Source: Nematostella vectensis
Taxonomy: Eukaryota > Cnidaria > Anthozoa > Actiniaria > Edwardsiidae
Reading direction: 5' to 3'
NCBI RefSeq assembly: GCF_932526225.1
Contig: NC_064034.1
Location: 17,124,887-17,188,886, forward strand
DNA length: 64,000 bases
The notes beneath the pieces are model-generated. The model saw only the letters and a program-made list of their open reading frames with translations, was not told the origin of the DNA and did no database searches. Of the stretch, positions 12,493 through 22,700 are shown piece by piece. Numbering within the stretch: position 1 is the stretch's first letter; each line of letters starts with the position of its first letter. The position numbers and the translations under genes are program-made.

Positions 12493-12697
12493 TAGTACTG
12501 ATTTAAGTGTATCAAGTGAATTGCCCTACCCCAGTCGCATACCATATTTTGTGACGGTGCCTACACACTAACTCAAACTCGTGATTGTAATCTGCTATCT
12601 ACACATTGTATCTACACATTGACAACTAAAGCCAGTCAAATTTGATTGCCTCATGCCTTTTTGCGCTGTTTAACATTTAATGGCCTTAATGTCCCCG

Positions 12698-13036
12698 TCA
12701 CGCCAGAACGACGGAAAAGTCGCATCTATAAATGAAACTAAACCATTTCTGAAAAAATTCTGGCTTTTTTTTGTAAGCGATGAATAAGTTGCTTTTGGTT
12801 GCTGTTATCTTGCCGCTAAACACCTCCATCCAAACAATCACGTGATCTCTTAGCGCTAGTCCCCTATTGACCGCCTTTTCGATGTGTTCAGGAATATCCT
12901 CCTTGTGGATTGGCGGCGCATCTTTAAATGACACTTCGATCTCCAGAGCATCCTCATACAGCGATTGTCTAGCTATTGATAGGTTATATTCATTAAAAAC
13001 GGTGTAAGAGAACGGTATATAATAGCAATAATGAAA
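12698..13036 (-). pseudogene. Protein-like minus-strand fragment of unknown family
   Basis: An open minus-strand frame runs from about 13036 to 12698. The part 12970-12740 has protein-like composition: NLSIARQSLYEDALEIEV, then FKDAPPIHKEDIPEHIEKAV, then LALRDHVIVWMEVFSGK. The earliest ATG is at 12934, but the good-looking sequence starts before it, so this is more like an internal exon or a relic than a full gene. I could not recognise the family or find partner exons. Confidence 0.3.
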
Positions 13037-13883
13037 TGATAATGACTATAATAACTGGTGATGATGTAATGTTACTTTCTTGTATGGTGCATGAAACGAA
13101 TAAAGAGTGATTCTTTATTCGACTTCTTGAAGCCTATATTCGTTTCTCGCTCTCGACTACATAATCCATCAAAAGGGTATAAGGTAGATACTTAAAAGTT
13201 ACCTTTTTATGTAAAATAATTGTCACACTGCTCCTTGATTTACCCAATAGTAGTGTCCTCAACCAGATTATCGTAGATCCAGAAGCCAAGGGGCCGGTTC
13301 CTGGACAAGCTAACTTACTATCACGTCACCATTGATCATGACGTGACACGCGCGCGCGCCAGGAAAGTCACGCGCGCTCTATATTGTGATTGAAACTTGG
13401 GGCGTTGGGCACTCGCAGTCTGTGTTGGCGCTTTTAGCACGCTCCCTTTCGTTTTCCAAGTTATCGGCTCATAAGCAGAGAGATTGAGCAGTGGTCAAGT
13501 CATTATCACTGTCTTTAAGAATTTATTATTCACAAACGAGCAACCGCCTTTTCAGCTTTTACCCCATTTGTTGCAGGGTGTACGAACGCCCCCCCCCCCC
13601 CTCAACGATCGAAAAGTCCATTATTCTCCAACAATACATACTAACAAATCCTGTTTACAAAAACAAACATGTTTGTTGACACTCAGGTTGTTTGGCAACA
13701 ATTAACCTTTTGGACCTTTCTTAATTATCCGTATCCTGGCTCAAACTTTTTATCACAATCTATCATTTAAGTCTTTGCTCTTTCTTATGTTTATGACTTT
13801 TGAATAATTCGGAATGTGAAAAACTGTTTGTAATAAGTATCGGTTACTCGTGTACCCGTTTCAAAAACATGTTTTTTCTTTTA
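13037..13883. other. Intergenic, mostly featureless
   Basis: This is AT-rich spacer with a GC/CpG-rich patch near 13310-13450 (acgtgacacgcgcgcgcgcc) and a C11 run near 13591. I see no supported gene. The patch could be a promoter relic, but no convincing exon follows. Confidence 0.4.
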
Positions 13884-14337
13884 TGTCATTATGTTCATGC
13901 AAGAGAGCATAAGAGAAGGGAGGGACACTTTGGTATTACCCGCGCGCCATGTCATTTCCGAATCCGGCTATTTTTAGTAACCACCACCCCACCACTGCGC
14001 GTGAGGATTTGCTCTTTTTATTTTGTCCTACTCCACCGCGGGTTGCGTGTTGTTGTTTTGCAAACTCGTTTTGGAAATCTTGCAATCCTCGAAGTACTAC
14101 ATCCCCTTAATAAACTGCAACTGCCCGTATCCTTGATGCTAGAATGACATTTTCGATGGTATTTGTGCAAATAGTTTTTTTTAGCGGCAAACAACAAGAT
14201 GTCAATGCCAAAGCGCGGGGGTAGGGTGAGGGTTACTAAAAATAGCCGTATTCGGAATCGACATGGCGCGCGGGTAATACCAAAGTGTCCCTCTCTTTTC
14301 TTATGCTCTCTTGGTCCATGTCGTTATGTCGGGCTAA
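13884..14337. mobile_element. Foldback/TIR element with arms of about 105 bp
   Basis: The left arm 13884-13989 (containing gagggacactttggtattac in the form gggacactttggtattaccc) and the right arm 14226-14337 are inverted copies with a few mismatches. Shared blocks are agagagcataag, cgcgcgccatgtc and ggctatttttagtaacc. A spacer of about 235 bp separates them. There is no coding. Long arms with a short centre fit a MITE/foldback element. Confidence 0.8.
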
Positions 14338-14339
14338 AC

Positions 14340-15450
14340 AAAGTGCGCGCGCCCATGTCGTTATGTTGTTAGTGTGCACTAGGCATAAGCAGACTAGGCC
14401 ACCCTCGGAAACATCTAGGAAACATTTTTCCCTAATGTTGAGGGCAACTTCTGTCCTCGTTTGACCAGGGCCTTACCAAGAAAATCTGGACAAACCAATC
14501 AAAACTAATAGAGTCCTTTTTGTTCTCCCCCGTCTTCCCTGAAACTTTGGTGAGTTTTCTGATAAAAATCTGACCAACCCCGAAAGAACAAAAAGGGATT
14601 TTTTATGCCATTGCAGTATCCCCAAGGGACGTTTATGGTAGATTTGGCATGTTTTCCCGAACTAAAATAGACATTTAAAAATACTTTTTGGACCGATCAT
14701 CTGGGGAAAATTTGCCAACGTGGTGAGCTTTTTACGGCGGGGTGTAATATTTAGTAAGCCTATTGTACACTGTTCACTAATTGTACATAACTAAATATAA
14801 CTGTTACCGCTCGAACAACAACAAAATTTATTCAATTATCGACTACTGTTCGAATGGCATAGTCGACTACCATTGTATTGTTTTTTTTTTTGTATTTACC
14901 ATTTTGCTTCAAGATCAAGATACTCGCATTAAAATATTTTTGTATCGTCGCATACCAGCGTGCAATCTTACGTAGCTTATTAGCATAGGATTTGGTTGCT
15001 CATATGTGATGATTCAACAACGATTGTAGAAGCGAAGCGCTATTGAAGACGGCCTTGGGGTTTCTTCGTTTAGTTTACGGTTACCTAAAGGTATTATGAG
15101 TGAGGAAAGAGACAATAGCCAGTTTATACCACGCGGTGAGTATAGACTCAAAAGAACTTTCATGGATTTTATGCAACCAGAAACTGTCGATCCTTTGGCA
15201 CCCAAAATCAACTATCAATTCACTTGCCCAAACTCACTATTTTTCACTACAGAGGGGGCATAGAAGGGCGCAAATAAATGTCCAACATTAATCCAATTGT
15301 AAAACAGCATCGTTTATTTTCTTAAGGTTATCATGCAATCGTAAATCACAAACTTCCTCCCCCTTCTCCAAATCATTTAAAAGTCAGGTCATTCAATTAC
15401 CACTTAGCATTTAGAGGCACCCGCATTTTAGGGTATGTAAATTGTTATCA
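14340..15450. other. Intergenic spacer without supported gene
   Basis: AT-rich sequence with short unrelated open frames. A partial relative of the 12163 element may be present near 14590-14660 (aaaaagggattttttatg, gacgtttatgg), which resembles aaaaagggatttcttatg at about 12270. Nothing else is supported. Confidence 0.4.
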
Positions 15451-15453
15451 CTG

Positions 15454-15500
15454 TTTTTTTTTTTTTTTTTTTTTTTTTTTTGGGGGGGGGGGGGGGGGGG
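15454..15500. repeat. T28-G19 homopolymer block
   Basis: About 28 T residues are followed directly by about 19 G residues. A C-run (about 15561-15575) follows 60 bp later. The segment between contains ctgtgt/acacag inverted bases, so it may be the inside of a small decayed TIR element. The exact run lengths may be affected by sequencing. Confidence 0.8.
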
Positions 15501-15737
15501 TGAGATTTAGGCTGTGTCGAAACCCTATCACACAGTCCCCTATTATGTTTCAATCCGACCGCCCCCCCCCCCCCCGTGTGAACTTCTATATATGTTGAGC
15601 ATACACATCTGTCATGAGCAAAGTAATTCTTCTCGTTCTTTTCGAAAATGTCAAAGGAAAAATAAATCACCAAATTATTATCTTAAGATAAAATATTTTA
15701 AAAATCCGAAAAATTCAATCCGTAGGCACCAAGTTCA

Positions 15738-18029
15738 ATGGACGACAAAGCAAATCTGACGTCTACTATGGATAGCGATGGCAATGCATCTGGACAGACC
15801 CAAAATGGACTTATGGCTGCAACCTTTTGTTTTCTAACTGCGATGGTATTGCTAAGCAACATATTGGTCGTCATGGCAATTGCAAGGTCGAGGCTTCTGT
15901 ATGGTGGTGGGCCTGTCTACAATATGCTGTTGATAAATCTCGCAATTGCTGATTTATTGACAGGTGAGTGAGTAGAAAACGATCACCACAACCACCACCA
16001 TCGTCACTATTATTATAACAGCACATCACGTTATTATATTTTATTATGTTTCCTTGTTTCAGGTACATCAGTTGCAATTACTCCCGGTTTTATAGCAGAA
16101 GAGGTAATCCCCATAGCAACAGGACTGTCGGGGGAATTAGTCTGTCGCGTCATCAGCTCACATTACGTCATCTTTACTTGTGGCAAGGTATCTATAGCAA
16201 CCATCACGTGCCTCGCAGTGGAACGATGGTATGCAATGGCGCGCCCGCTGGCACACCGGTCAGTGTACACACGCAGGAGGGCAGCTTTCTATCTAATTTT
16301 GATATGGTGTATTTGTGGAGTGCTAAATTTGAGAGCTGTTTTTGATCAGGAGCTGGATTTAGTGTCGGATGTCAAGGCAACCTGTGAATGGGTGAAGCTT
16401 ACAAAGTACAAGACTGCTGCCAAGGTGTATGCCATTTTTTTGAGCGTTGTGACATTTATTATTCCTGCGACAGTTTCTTGGCTCACCGCCGGTCACCTCG
16501 GTTTACTCATACGGCGGTCAAAGCACAACGTATTGATGCAAGGAAGACGGTCTCTTGCAGCCAAGCAGCTACTGCGCATGAGCATCACCTCGGCCGCTGT
16601 ACTGTCTGTCTGCTGGCTACCAAACCAGATTTTCTTTATACTTGCAAAATTCGACGTCACGGAATTTGACAGTTTGACGCATCACGTGACTATACTTCTT
16701 TGTCTTTTTAGCGCATGCGTGAATCCTTTCGTTCATTGTGCAAGTAACGGAAAGTATCGAAAAACCCTTTTGGGTCTCCTCTACTGCAATCGGAAGTTAG
16801 TGGCCCGTCCTATAGCGCAGCATAATAAGGCGTTTGTATTGGGAACGATTTCAAGCGGATATGTTTCCAGGAAAGAAAGAACTGGGACAGAATTGCAAAT
16901 CTGGGAAGATTCCTGTAAATTAGAGCAGGATTACGCAGCACCGCCAATTTGGGAAGCTCCTCTATCTGCGACGAATCTCGGATTTCAGTTAGAAGTAGGT
17001 GCTGGTGATGAGAAATGTAATTCTGATTTTCGCGGCGACTTTGATTTTGTGATGAATATTGGTGCGAAGGTGTTTCCAGGATCTGGATACGGAACTAATC
17101 CCCATTCTCTGGGTGTGGCGCCTGATAGCATGGTGGGAGATGAGAACGATAATATGTATCAGAACTGTCACTCAATTGAGCTGACATTGAAATTCTCTAC
17201 AGATGGAGCGAATGATCAGCATACGGCCCGTATAGCACATCGTAGCCATAGCAACGGACAAGCTGCATTACGTCACACAATTCAAAGCGAGGGCCAAAAT
17301 GAATTACAACGGAGCAGTCATAACGAGGCACAAAATGCATTACATCATACGAGACACAGCGAGAGACAAACTGCATTGCATCACACAAGAAATAGTCAAG
17401 GCGAGGGCCAAAATGCATTACATCATACGAGACACAGCGAGAGACAAACTGCAGTGCATCACACAAGAAATTGTCAAGGCGAGGGCCAAAATATATTACA
17501 ACGGAAAAGTCATAGCGAGGGCCAAACTGCATTACAACGGACTAGTCATAACGAGCAGGTAAAGACTGCATTACACGACAAGAGTCATAGAGAGGGCCAA
17601 ACTGCATTACATCGCACAAGTCATAGCGAGGTACAAAATGCAAGACATCGAACGTGTTATAGCAAGGACCAAGATGCATTACATCGCAAGAACAACGAGG
17701 TACAAACTGCATTACATCACGCAAAACACAGCGATGTACAAAATGAATTAAATCACACGAGTTTGAGCGAGGGACAAAATACAAATTGCGCTAGCCATAG
17801 CCATGGTGGTGGACAAAATGCAGTACGTCGCGGATGTCATAGTGATGTACAAAATGGGTGCGGAATTGAAGTAATACCTCCCCTCGATCAAGCGACTGGA
17901 TACCAGCGTGGCGTAAGACCTCCTCTGGATCACATAACTGGATGCGATGATCATATGGAGAACTTTATTGGAAGTGCAGATGACGACGCTTTTGTCTCAC
18001 TTCCTTGTAACACGCCTAATACAGAATAG
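15738..18029 (+). CDS. Orphan class A (rhodopsin-type) GPCR with long repetitive tail, 2 exons, 730 aa
   Basis: Exons are 15738-15963 and 16063-18029, joined in phase 1 inside TM2 (ACAG|GTGAG ... TTTCAG). An in-frame TAG lies five codons before the ATG, supporting the start. The N-terminus has N-glycosylation sites (NLT, NAS). TM1 spans about 26-48 (SNILVV) and TM2 has LAIAD at about 68-72. The TM3-end motif ERW is at 129-131 in place of DRY. TM6 has CWLP at about 259-262, and TM7 has NPFVH at about 296-300 in place of NPxxY. Cysteines in ELVCRV and KATCEW are positioned for the TM3-ECL2 disulphide. Receptor and tail are one unbroken exon; the tail is about 420 residues, far longer than usual. 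The ligand is unknown, and a peptide or amine receptor affinity is only a guess. Confidence 0.92.
17224..17860 (+). repeat. Coding 36-bp repeat in GPCR tail (12-aa unit)
   Basis: About 17-18 degenerate copies of a unit reading HSEGQTALHHTR (variants HNEAQNAL, HSERQTAL, NSQGEGQNAL) occupy residues about 463-675. The frame is preserved throughout, unlike the non-coding minisatellites in this window, which suggests selection on the protein. The composition is rich in His, Gln, Ser and Arg, with no hydrophobic stretches, so the region is probably disordered. Confidence 0.9.
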
Positions 18030-18094
18030 GGAGAAATAGACGCATACAGTTCCCCTGTTGCCTCACCATTGGTACTAGACACACAGCTTTAACT

Positions 18095-18100
18095 AATAAA
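18095..18100 (+). terminator. Poly(A) signal AATAAA of the GPCR gene
   Basis: AATAAA lies 66 nt after the TAG at 18027-18029, an ordinary spacing for a short 3' UTR. Confidence 0.65.
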
Positions 18101-18205
18101 CTTCAATAGAGGTTGGGTGACATTTCCTAGGCATTGAGAAGTGAAAAACTCCTCTGGTTACCGATTTCGAGCATGCTTCTGTTATCATGAGCATGCTTCT
18201 GTTTA

Positions 18206-18591
18206 GACCCCGTCCCAACGTATCCGTTTTAGTTTGAAAACACAATCTTTTTGTTACAGATACGGGTATCGTCCACACGGAAACGATAATCGAAAACGGA
18301 ACGATTTGAAAACGATCTCCAGAGTGGAACAATTTGAAAACGATACCCCTTCGGTGCGGTGGGGACGGACAGAAACGGAACCTTTTGAAAACGATGACGT
18401 GTAACTCAGGTCCAGTCCACTTGGCGCGCGAGTACGGCTGTAGAACTTGTTATCGTTTTCGTATCGTTTCTGCGTTTTCGTGGGGACGGGTCGTATCAAA
18501 ATGAAAACGTTTCGTGTGGACGTGGATCTTTTTGAAAACGTAACAAAAAGGTTGCGTTTCAAAACGAAAACGGATACGTGGGGACATGGTC
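18206..18591. mobile_element. Harbinger-like miniature element, copy 1 (386 bp)
   Basis: It starts gaccccgtccc and ends as the inverted copy (ggggacatggtc). It is flanked by TTA at 18203-18205 and 18592-18594. The arms carry gtatccgttttcg and gaaaacgcaacc..tttttgtt in inverted pairs over about 50 bp. A 3-bp TWA duplication is typical of PIF/Harbinger. No coding. Confidence 0.85.
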
Positions 18592-18594
18592 TTA

Positions 18595-18995
18595 GACCCC
18601 GTCCCGACGTATCCGTTTTCGTTTGAAAACGCAACCTTTTTGTTACGGATACGGGTATCGTCCTAACGGAAACGCGAAAACGATGATCGAAAACGGAACA
18701 ATTTGAAAACGATCTCCAGAGTGGAACAATTTGAAAACGATACCCCTTCGGTGCCGTGGGGACGGATGAAAACGGAACCTTTCAAAAAACGATGACGTGA
18801 TAACTCAGGTCCAGTCCAGGTGGCGCGCGAGTACGCATGCGCTGTAGAACTTGTTATCGTTTTCGTATTGTTTTTGCTTTTTCGTGGAGACGGATCGTAT
18901 CAAAATGAAAACGCTTTGTGTGGACGCGGACCTTTTTCAAAACGGAACAAAAAGGTTGCGTTTTCAAACGAAAACGCATACGTGGGGACAGGGTC
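18595..18995. mobile_element. Harbinger-like miniature element, copy 2 (401 bp), head-to-tail with copy 1
   Basis: This is a near-identical second copy in the same orientation. It begins gaccccgtcccgacg and ends gggacagggtc, flanked by TTA at 18592-18594 and 18996-18998. The middle TTA is shared with copy 1. The main differences are an extra aacgcg near 18672 and small indels. Confidence 0.88.
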
Positions 18996-18998
18996 TTA

Positions 18999-19782
18999 GT
19001 TATGCTTCAAGGCCAGGCGGGCCATATTGATAGTGGTGCAAATCTCAGAATAACCTCATAACCCCTGTAGCTTATAGGATGTTGGTGTTCCTACACTCAC
19101 ATTTGACCATATTCACATCCTGACTATGGAATGACTCTGACATTTCAGATTGACACAATAGATTTAATTTATTTTATTCTGCTGTTGTTGTTGTTTCTTT
19201 TAAAGCCGACCCTTCATCAAGGTCAAAGAAGCCCGCTTTTTGGCGCCGAAACTCGCGAGGGTGCTGTTCAAATGACTGCTTGAGTCTTTTCTAAAAAAAC
19301 ATGGTTTCGTAATTGCTTTTATTTAGCAATGAAACATGAAATACAGTAACCTTTTTTATGAGCCGTTATGAGTGTCCGCGGCTTGTCTCAGGAACTGCGG
19401 AGTATGTTGAAATGTGTGTGTAGAGGGAGAGGGCTTACAAAAATACAGAAAAATTGTTTGAAGTCTTTCTCTTTTTAATTATTATTTAACGCAAAAAGTG
19501 GGGGGCCGCGTTCCCCCCAGCCCCTCCCCCTCCGCGGTACCTGTGTCTCAGTCTTACTAGCCCTTTTGCTCCTCGCTCCCTTAAATAAAGGTAACCCACC
19601 CGATCTTCTTCAGTTCTACTTATCCGTCGAGGTGTGAGACAGGTGAAGCCGTGCGCGCGAGGATGAAGGGTACGCAAATAACTATAAAAACAAGAACAAA
19701 ATATCACTTTGTTATAGATTTAATAAAACTATAATTTCATGCAGTTTAATGACTTGCAAGTCAGCCTCATGTGTGTTGTGAT
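18999..19782. other. Intergenic and 3' UTR region between GPCR and the minus-strand gene
   Basis: No open frame here looks like protein. A minus-strand AATAAA (tttatt on plus, about 19317) could end the minus-strand gene about 465 nt after its stop. GC-rich tracts such as ggggggccgcgttcccccc lie near 19501. Confidence 0.4.
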
Positions 19783-22700
19783 TCACTTGCTGTCGTAGTT
19801 ATGGTGTTTCAGGTAAAGTTGCTGAATGTCCAGCTGTAGATCGGCCGTTTCCTGTGCAAGATCGTCCCTAATCTTTTTCCGCAGCTCTAACAAAGCTTGA
19901 GCGGGTGCCATGTTCTTCGGCAGTTCTATTGGCTCTGCGCACATCACTATCGGCCCCCCTGTAGACATGGACGACGAAGACTTGGACCGAGTCACGAGTT
20001 CTTTAGCCCGCGGTGTTACTCGCGCGACGGTTGCGGACTTACACGAGACTGCCACGCGCGGTGGGGGAGGGTTAGGAAAAGACGCGGTTTTTGTTTCCGC
20101 ACAATCGTTTTCATCTTCTATCTGTTTTGGCTCCAAGGCAAAAGATGTCTTTGATGCTGATTCGCCCGTAAGGGCGATGTCTGATTCGCACGCACTTGTC
20201 AATTCTCTTTCAGAAGTGGGGACGTGAATTGGAGATCGTGGTATTGAGGATCGTGGTATTGAGGTTCGTGGGCTGCAAGGTGGTGCTGTGGACGGCCGCG
20301 ATTGCCGTTTAGTGCGTTGATTCATAAATTCTACCAGTTCAGATTTCCTTTCTATCTGCATTCGATCAAGAGAAGACTTCGGGCGCTGCCTTGTCAGCGT
20401 ACAGCGGCTATCCGCCGTATTCTCAACCGCAGTATTAGCTCTTTTCTCGACTGGGTTGGTTAATTTAGTAAAGTCCGATTGGTCGGTGATGCTTTTTTGG
20501 AGATCGTTCTTTGAAGGAAGCGAGCCTTTCCTAGCATGTGCTTTATGTTTTTGTTGATCTTCAAAGCTTACTCTTTTATTGACCCTTTCAGCCATATCTG
20601 GACCTAAGACATATTTTGGCAAGTCTTCTTTTTCACGAAGACCCTCCCCTGTTCTTGGAGACTCCTCCACAACTTTACTCAATGCGCTTCCACTCCTATC
20701 TACCCCTTTCTCACAATCAGAGCGGGCCGACTCACTCGAGTAAAGCCTGTCCATGTTATAAATTGTTGTAGACATGTCCATTTTATCGACATCGGTGAGC
20801 TCAGATGCGCGCTTCTCTTTTCTGTGTTTCGTTGCTGCTAATTCCCGTACATCCTCAAGTTCGACTGTTGTTATGCATTTCTCGGTGCACGTCAGATTGC
20901 CTCGGTCTGAGACTAACCGCTTCGTCTCCAGGCTCATGCGATACGAGGTAGATGGATTCAATCCACTTTGTCGGCTCATGATTGGTTTACTTGGAGGTGG
21001 ATTGAACACTACGGGAATCGTCTCACATTGAACCTGAAACAATTAAAACAGATTTTAGATTTAGCAAAAGAATGTCATACGCTTAGGCTAAGTTCAAAAG
21101 TAACTTTATCCATGAGTCGTATTCGATGCAAATATACATGCATGATTAATTTGCATGCATTTGCATATGGCTCATGGATAATAAGACGTTTCAACTTAGC
21201 CTTACTGTGTAACACATGATAACTGATACAAATGGGGAATGGTACGGGGTGACACATCCCAACAGATACACCCCCACACCACCTATTTCTCCCCCTTTTT
21301 AGAGGAACATAATAAAAATGTACTGAGGAATCAAGCCAAGGAAAGTGCAACCTTGAGAATAACCCTCTCCCTCCTTAGTGGAAATGCAGCTTATTTTACC
21401 TAGAGTTTATATATATATTTGGTGTTTAATGGGGAGAAAAAAACACACCCATCACAGGCCTGGTTTAGCTCCGATAAAGACTATCTAATGCCTCTTGATT
21501 TCTTGACAAGCATGAACAACATAAATACATATTGCAGTTAGATTCAGAGGAATATAGGGATAAAAAGAAGGAAACACAAAGTTTTTATGGTACCTTATCT
21601 TCAGTTTTCTTTTCAGGGGGGCGCCTTGGAGAGACAATAATTGCCTGTATAAAATATATTAAAAAAGGTTAAAAGTTAGTTAAGAACATAATCACAAGCT
21701 TACAAATACAAAAAAATCATGGGGGGGGACTCTCCAGAAAAGTAGATGGGGGTGCTTGACCTATCTTTTAGGGTATACAATCCTTACCAACTGCTATCTC
21801 TTAGGGTGTGTTTTAGGATTTTCCGATTCTGCTTTCTTTTAGGGGTTTTCACGCCGGAGGGGAATTTTTCTGATTCTGCTATCTCTTAGGGTGTCTCACG
21901 CTAAATGGTGGCCCAATCGCTCAAAACGTATTTTACAATATACCACAAGTCAACTGACTGGTTAATACTTTCGACTTTTTTGTTGGTAACATAACAATAC
22001 AGGATCCATCAGCCAATTAAAACGAGCATTGTTTTTTAATGCTATCTTTCAGGGTTAAAAATTCCTTCGACCACACCCAAGGTGCCATCTCTTAGGGGTA
22101 AGAACTGTTGTTGACCACGCCCTTAGTGCTATTCCTAAAGGTGAAAATTGATTTTGCTGTCGAGCTCCCCCGTCTGTTTTTTCGCAAAGTCCCCCCTCCC
22201 CCCACTGGGCAAAAAACTTACATTCTGCCAGTTTAACTGCTCTTCCCAAGATAATGGGGCGGGACGTGACTTCTGTTTATTATCAGATCCATTCTCATTT
22301 GCACTACTAACATCAGAGTTCCTGTTACTTTCATCTTCTTTGACATTACCATTCAAGCCAATTCTAACTTCAAGTCTGTGTCTCAGTAGTTTAGGGACAG
22401 GCTTGGCTTCCTTTTGATCAATAGTATAGCACAATGCTCTTTCTTTTTGAGCATCACAAGCAAAAGAGTCGATCACACCCTTACCAAGGCCTTCTTTTAA
22501 GTTGAACCATGGCTTAGGCTCATGCTGTTCTCGTCCTGGTACATATTTCCCATAAACCGAAGGTGATTTAGTTCTACAACTTGAACCATCCTCTGAACTT
22601 TTCTCTGCACTTGTCTCAATCCTTCTAGGGGACTTTTTCTTAGAATTCAATTTCTCTGGGCAAGATTGAGTAGTTCTAGCTCTATCCTGCTTTTGGGGCT

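Noticed and set aside
13300-13460. CpG-rich patch as a promoter
   Set aside because: No exon with coding potential or clear donor follows within reach.
17197-17784. Minus-strand frames with FVPRYD repeats
   Set aside because: They are the antisense shadow of the GPCR tail repeat, whose plus frame continues the receptor exon.
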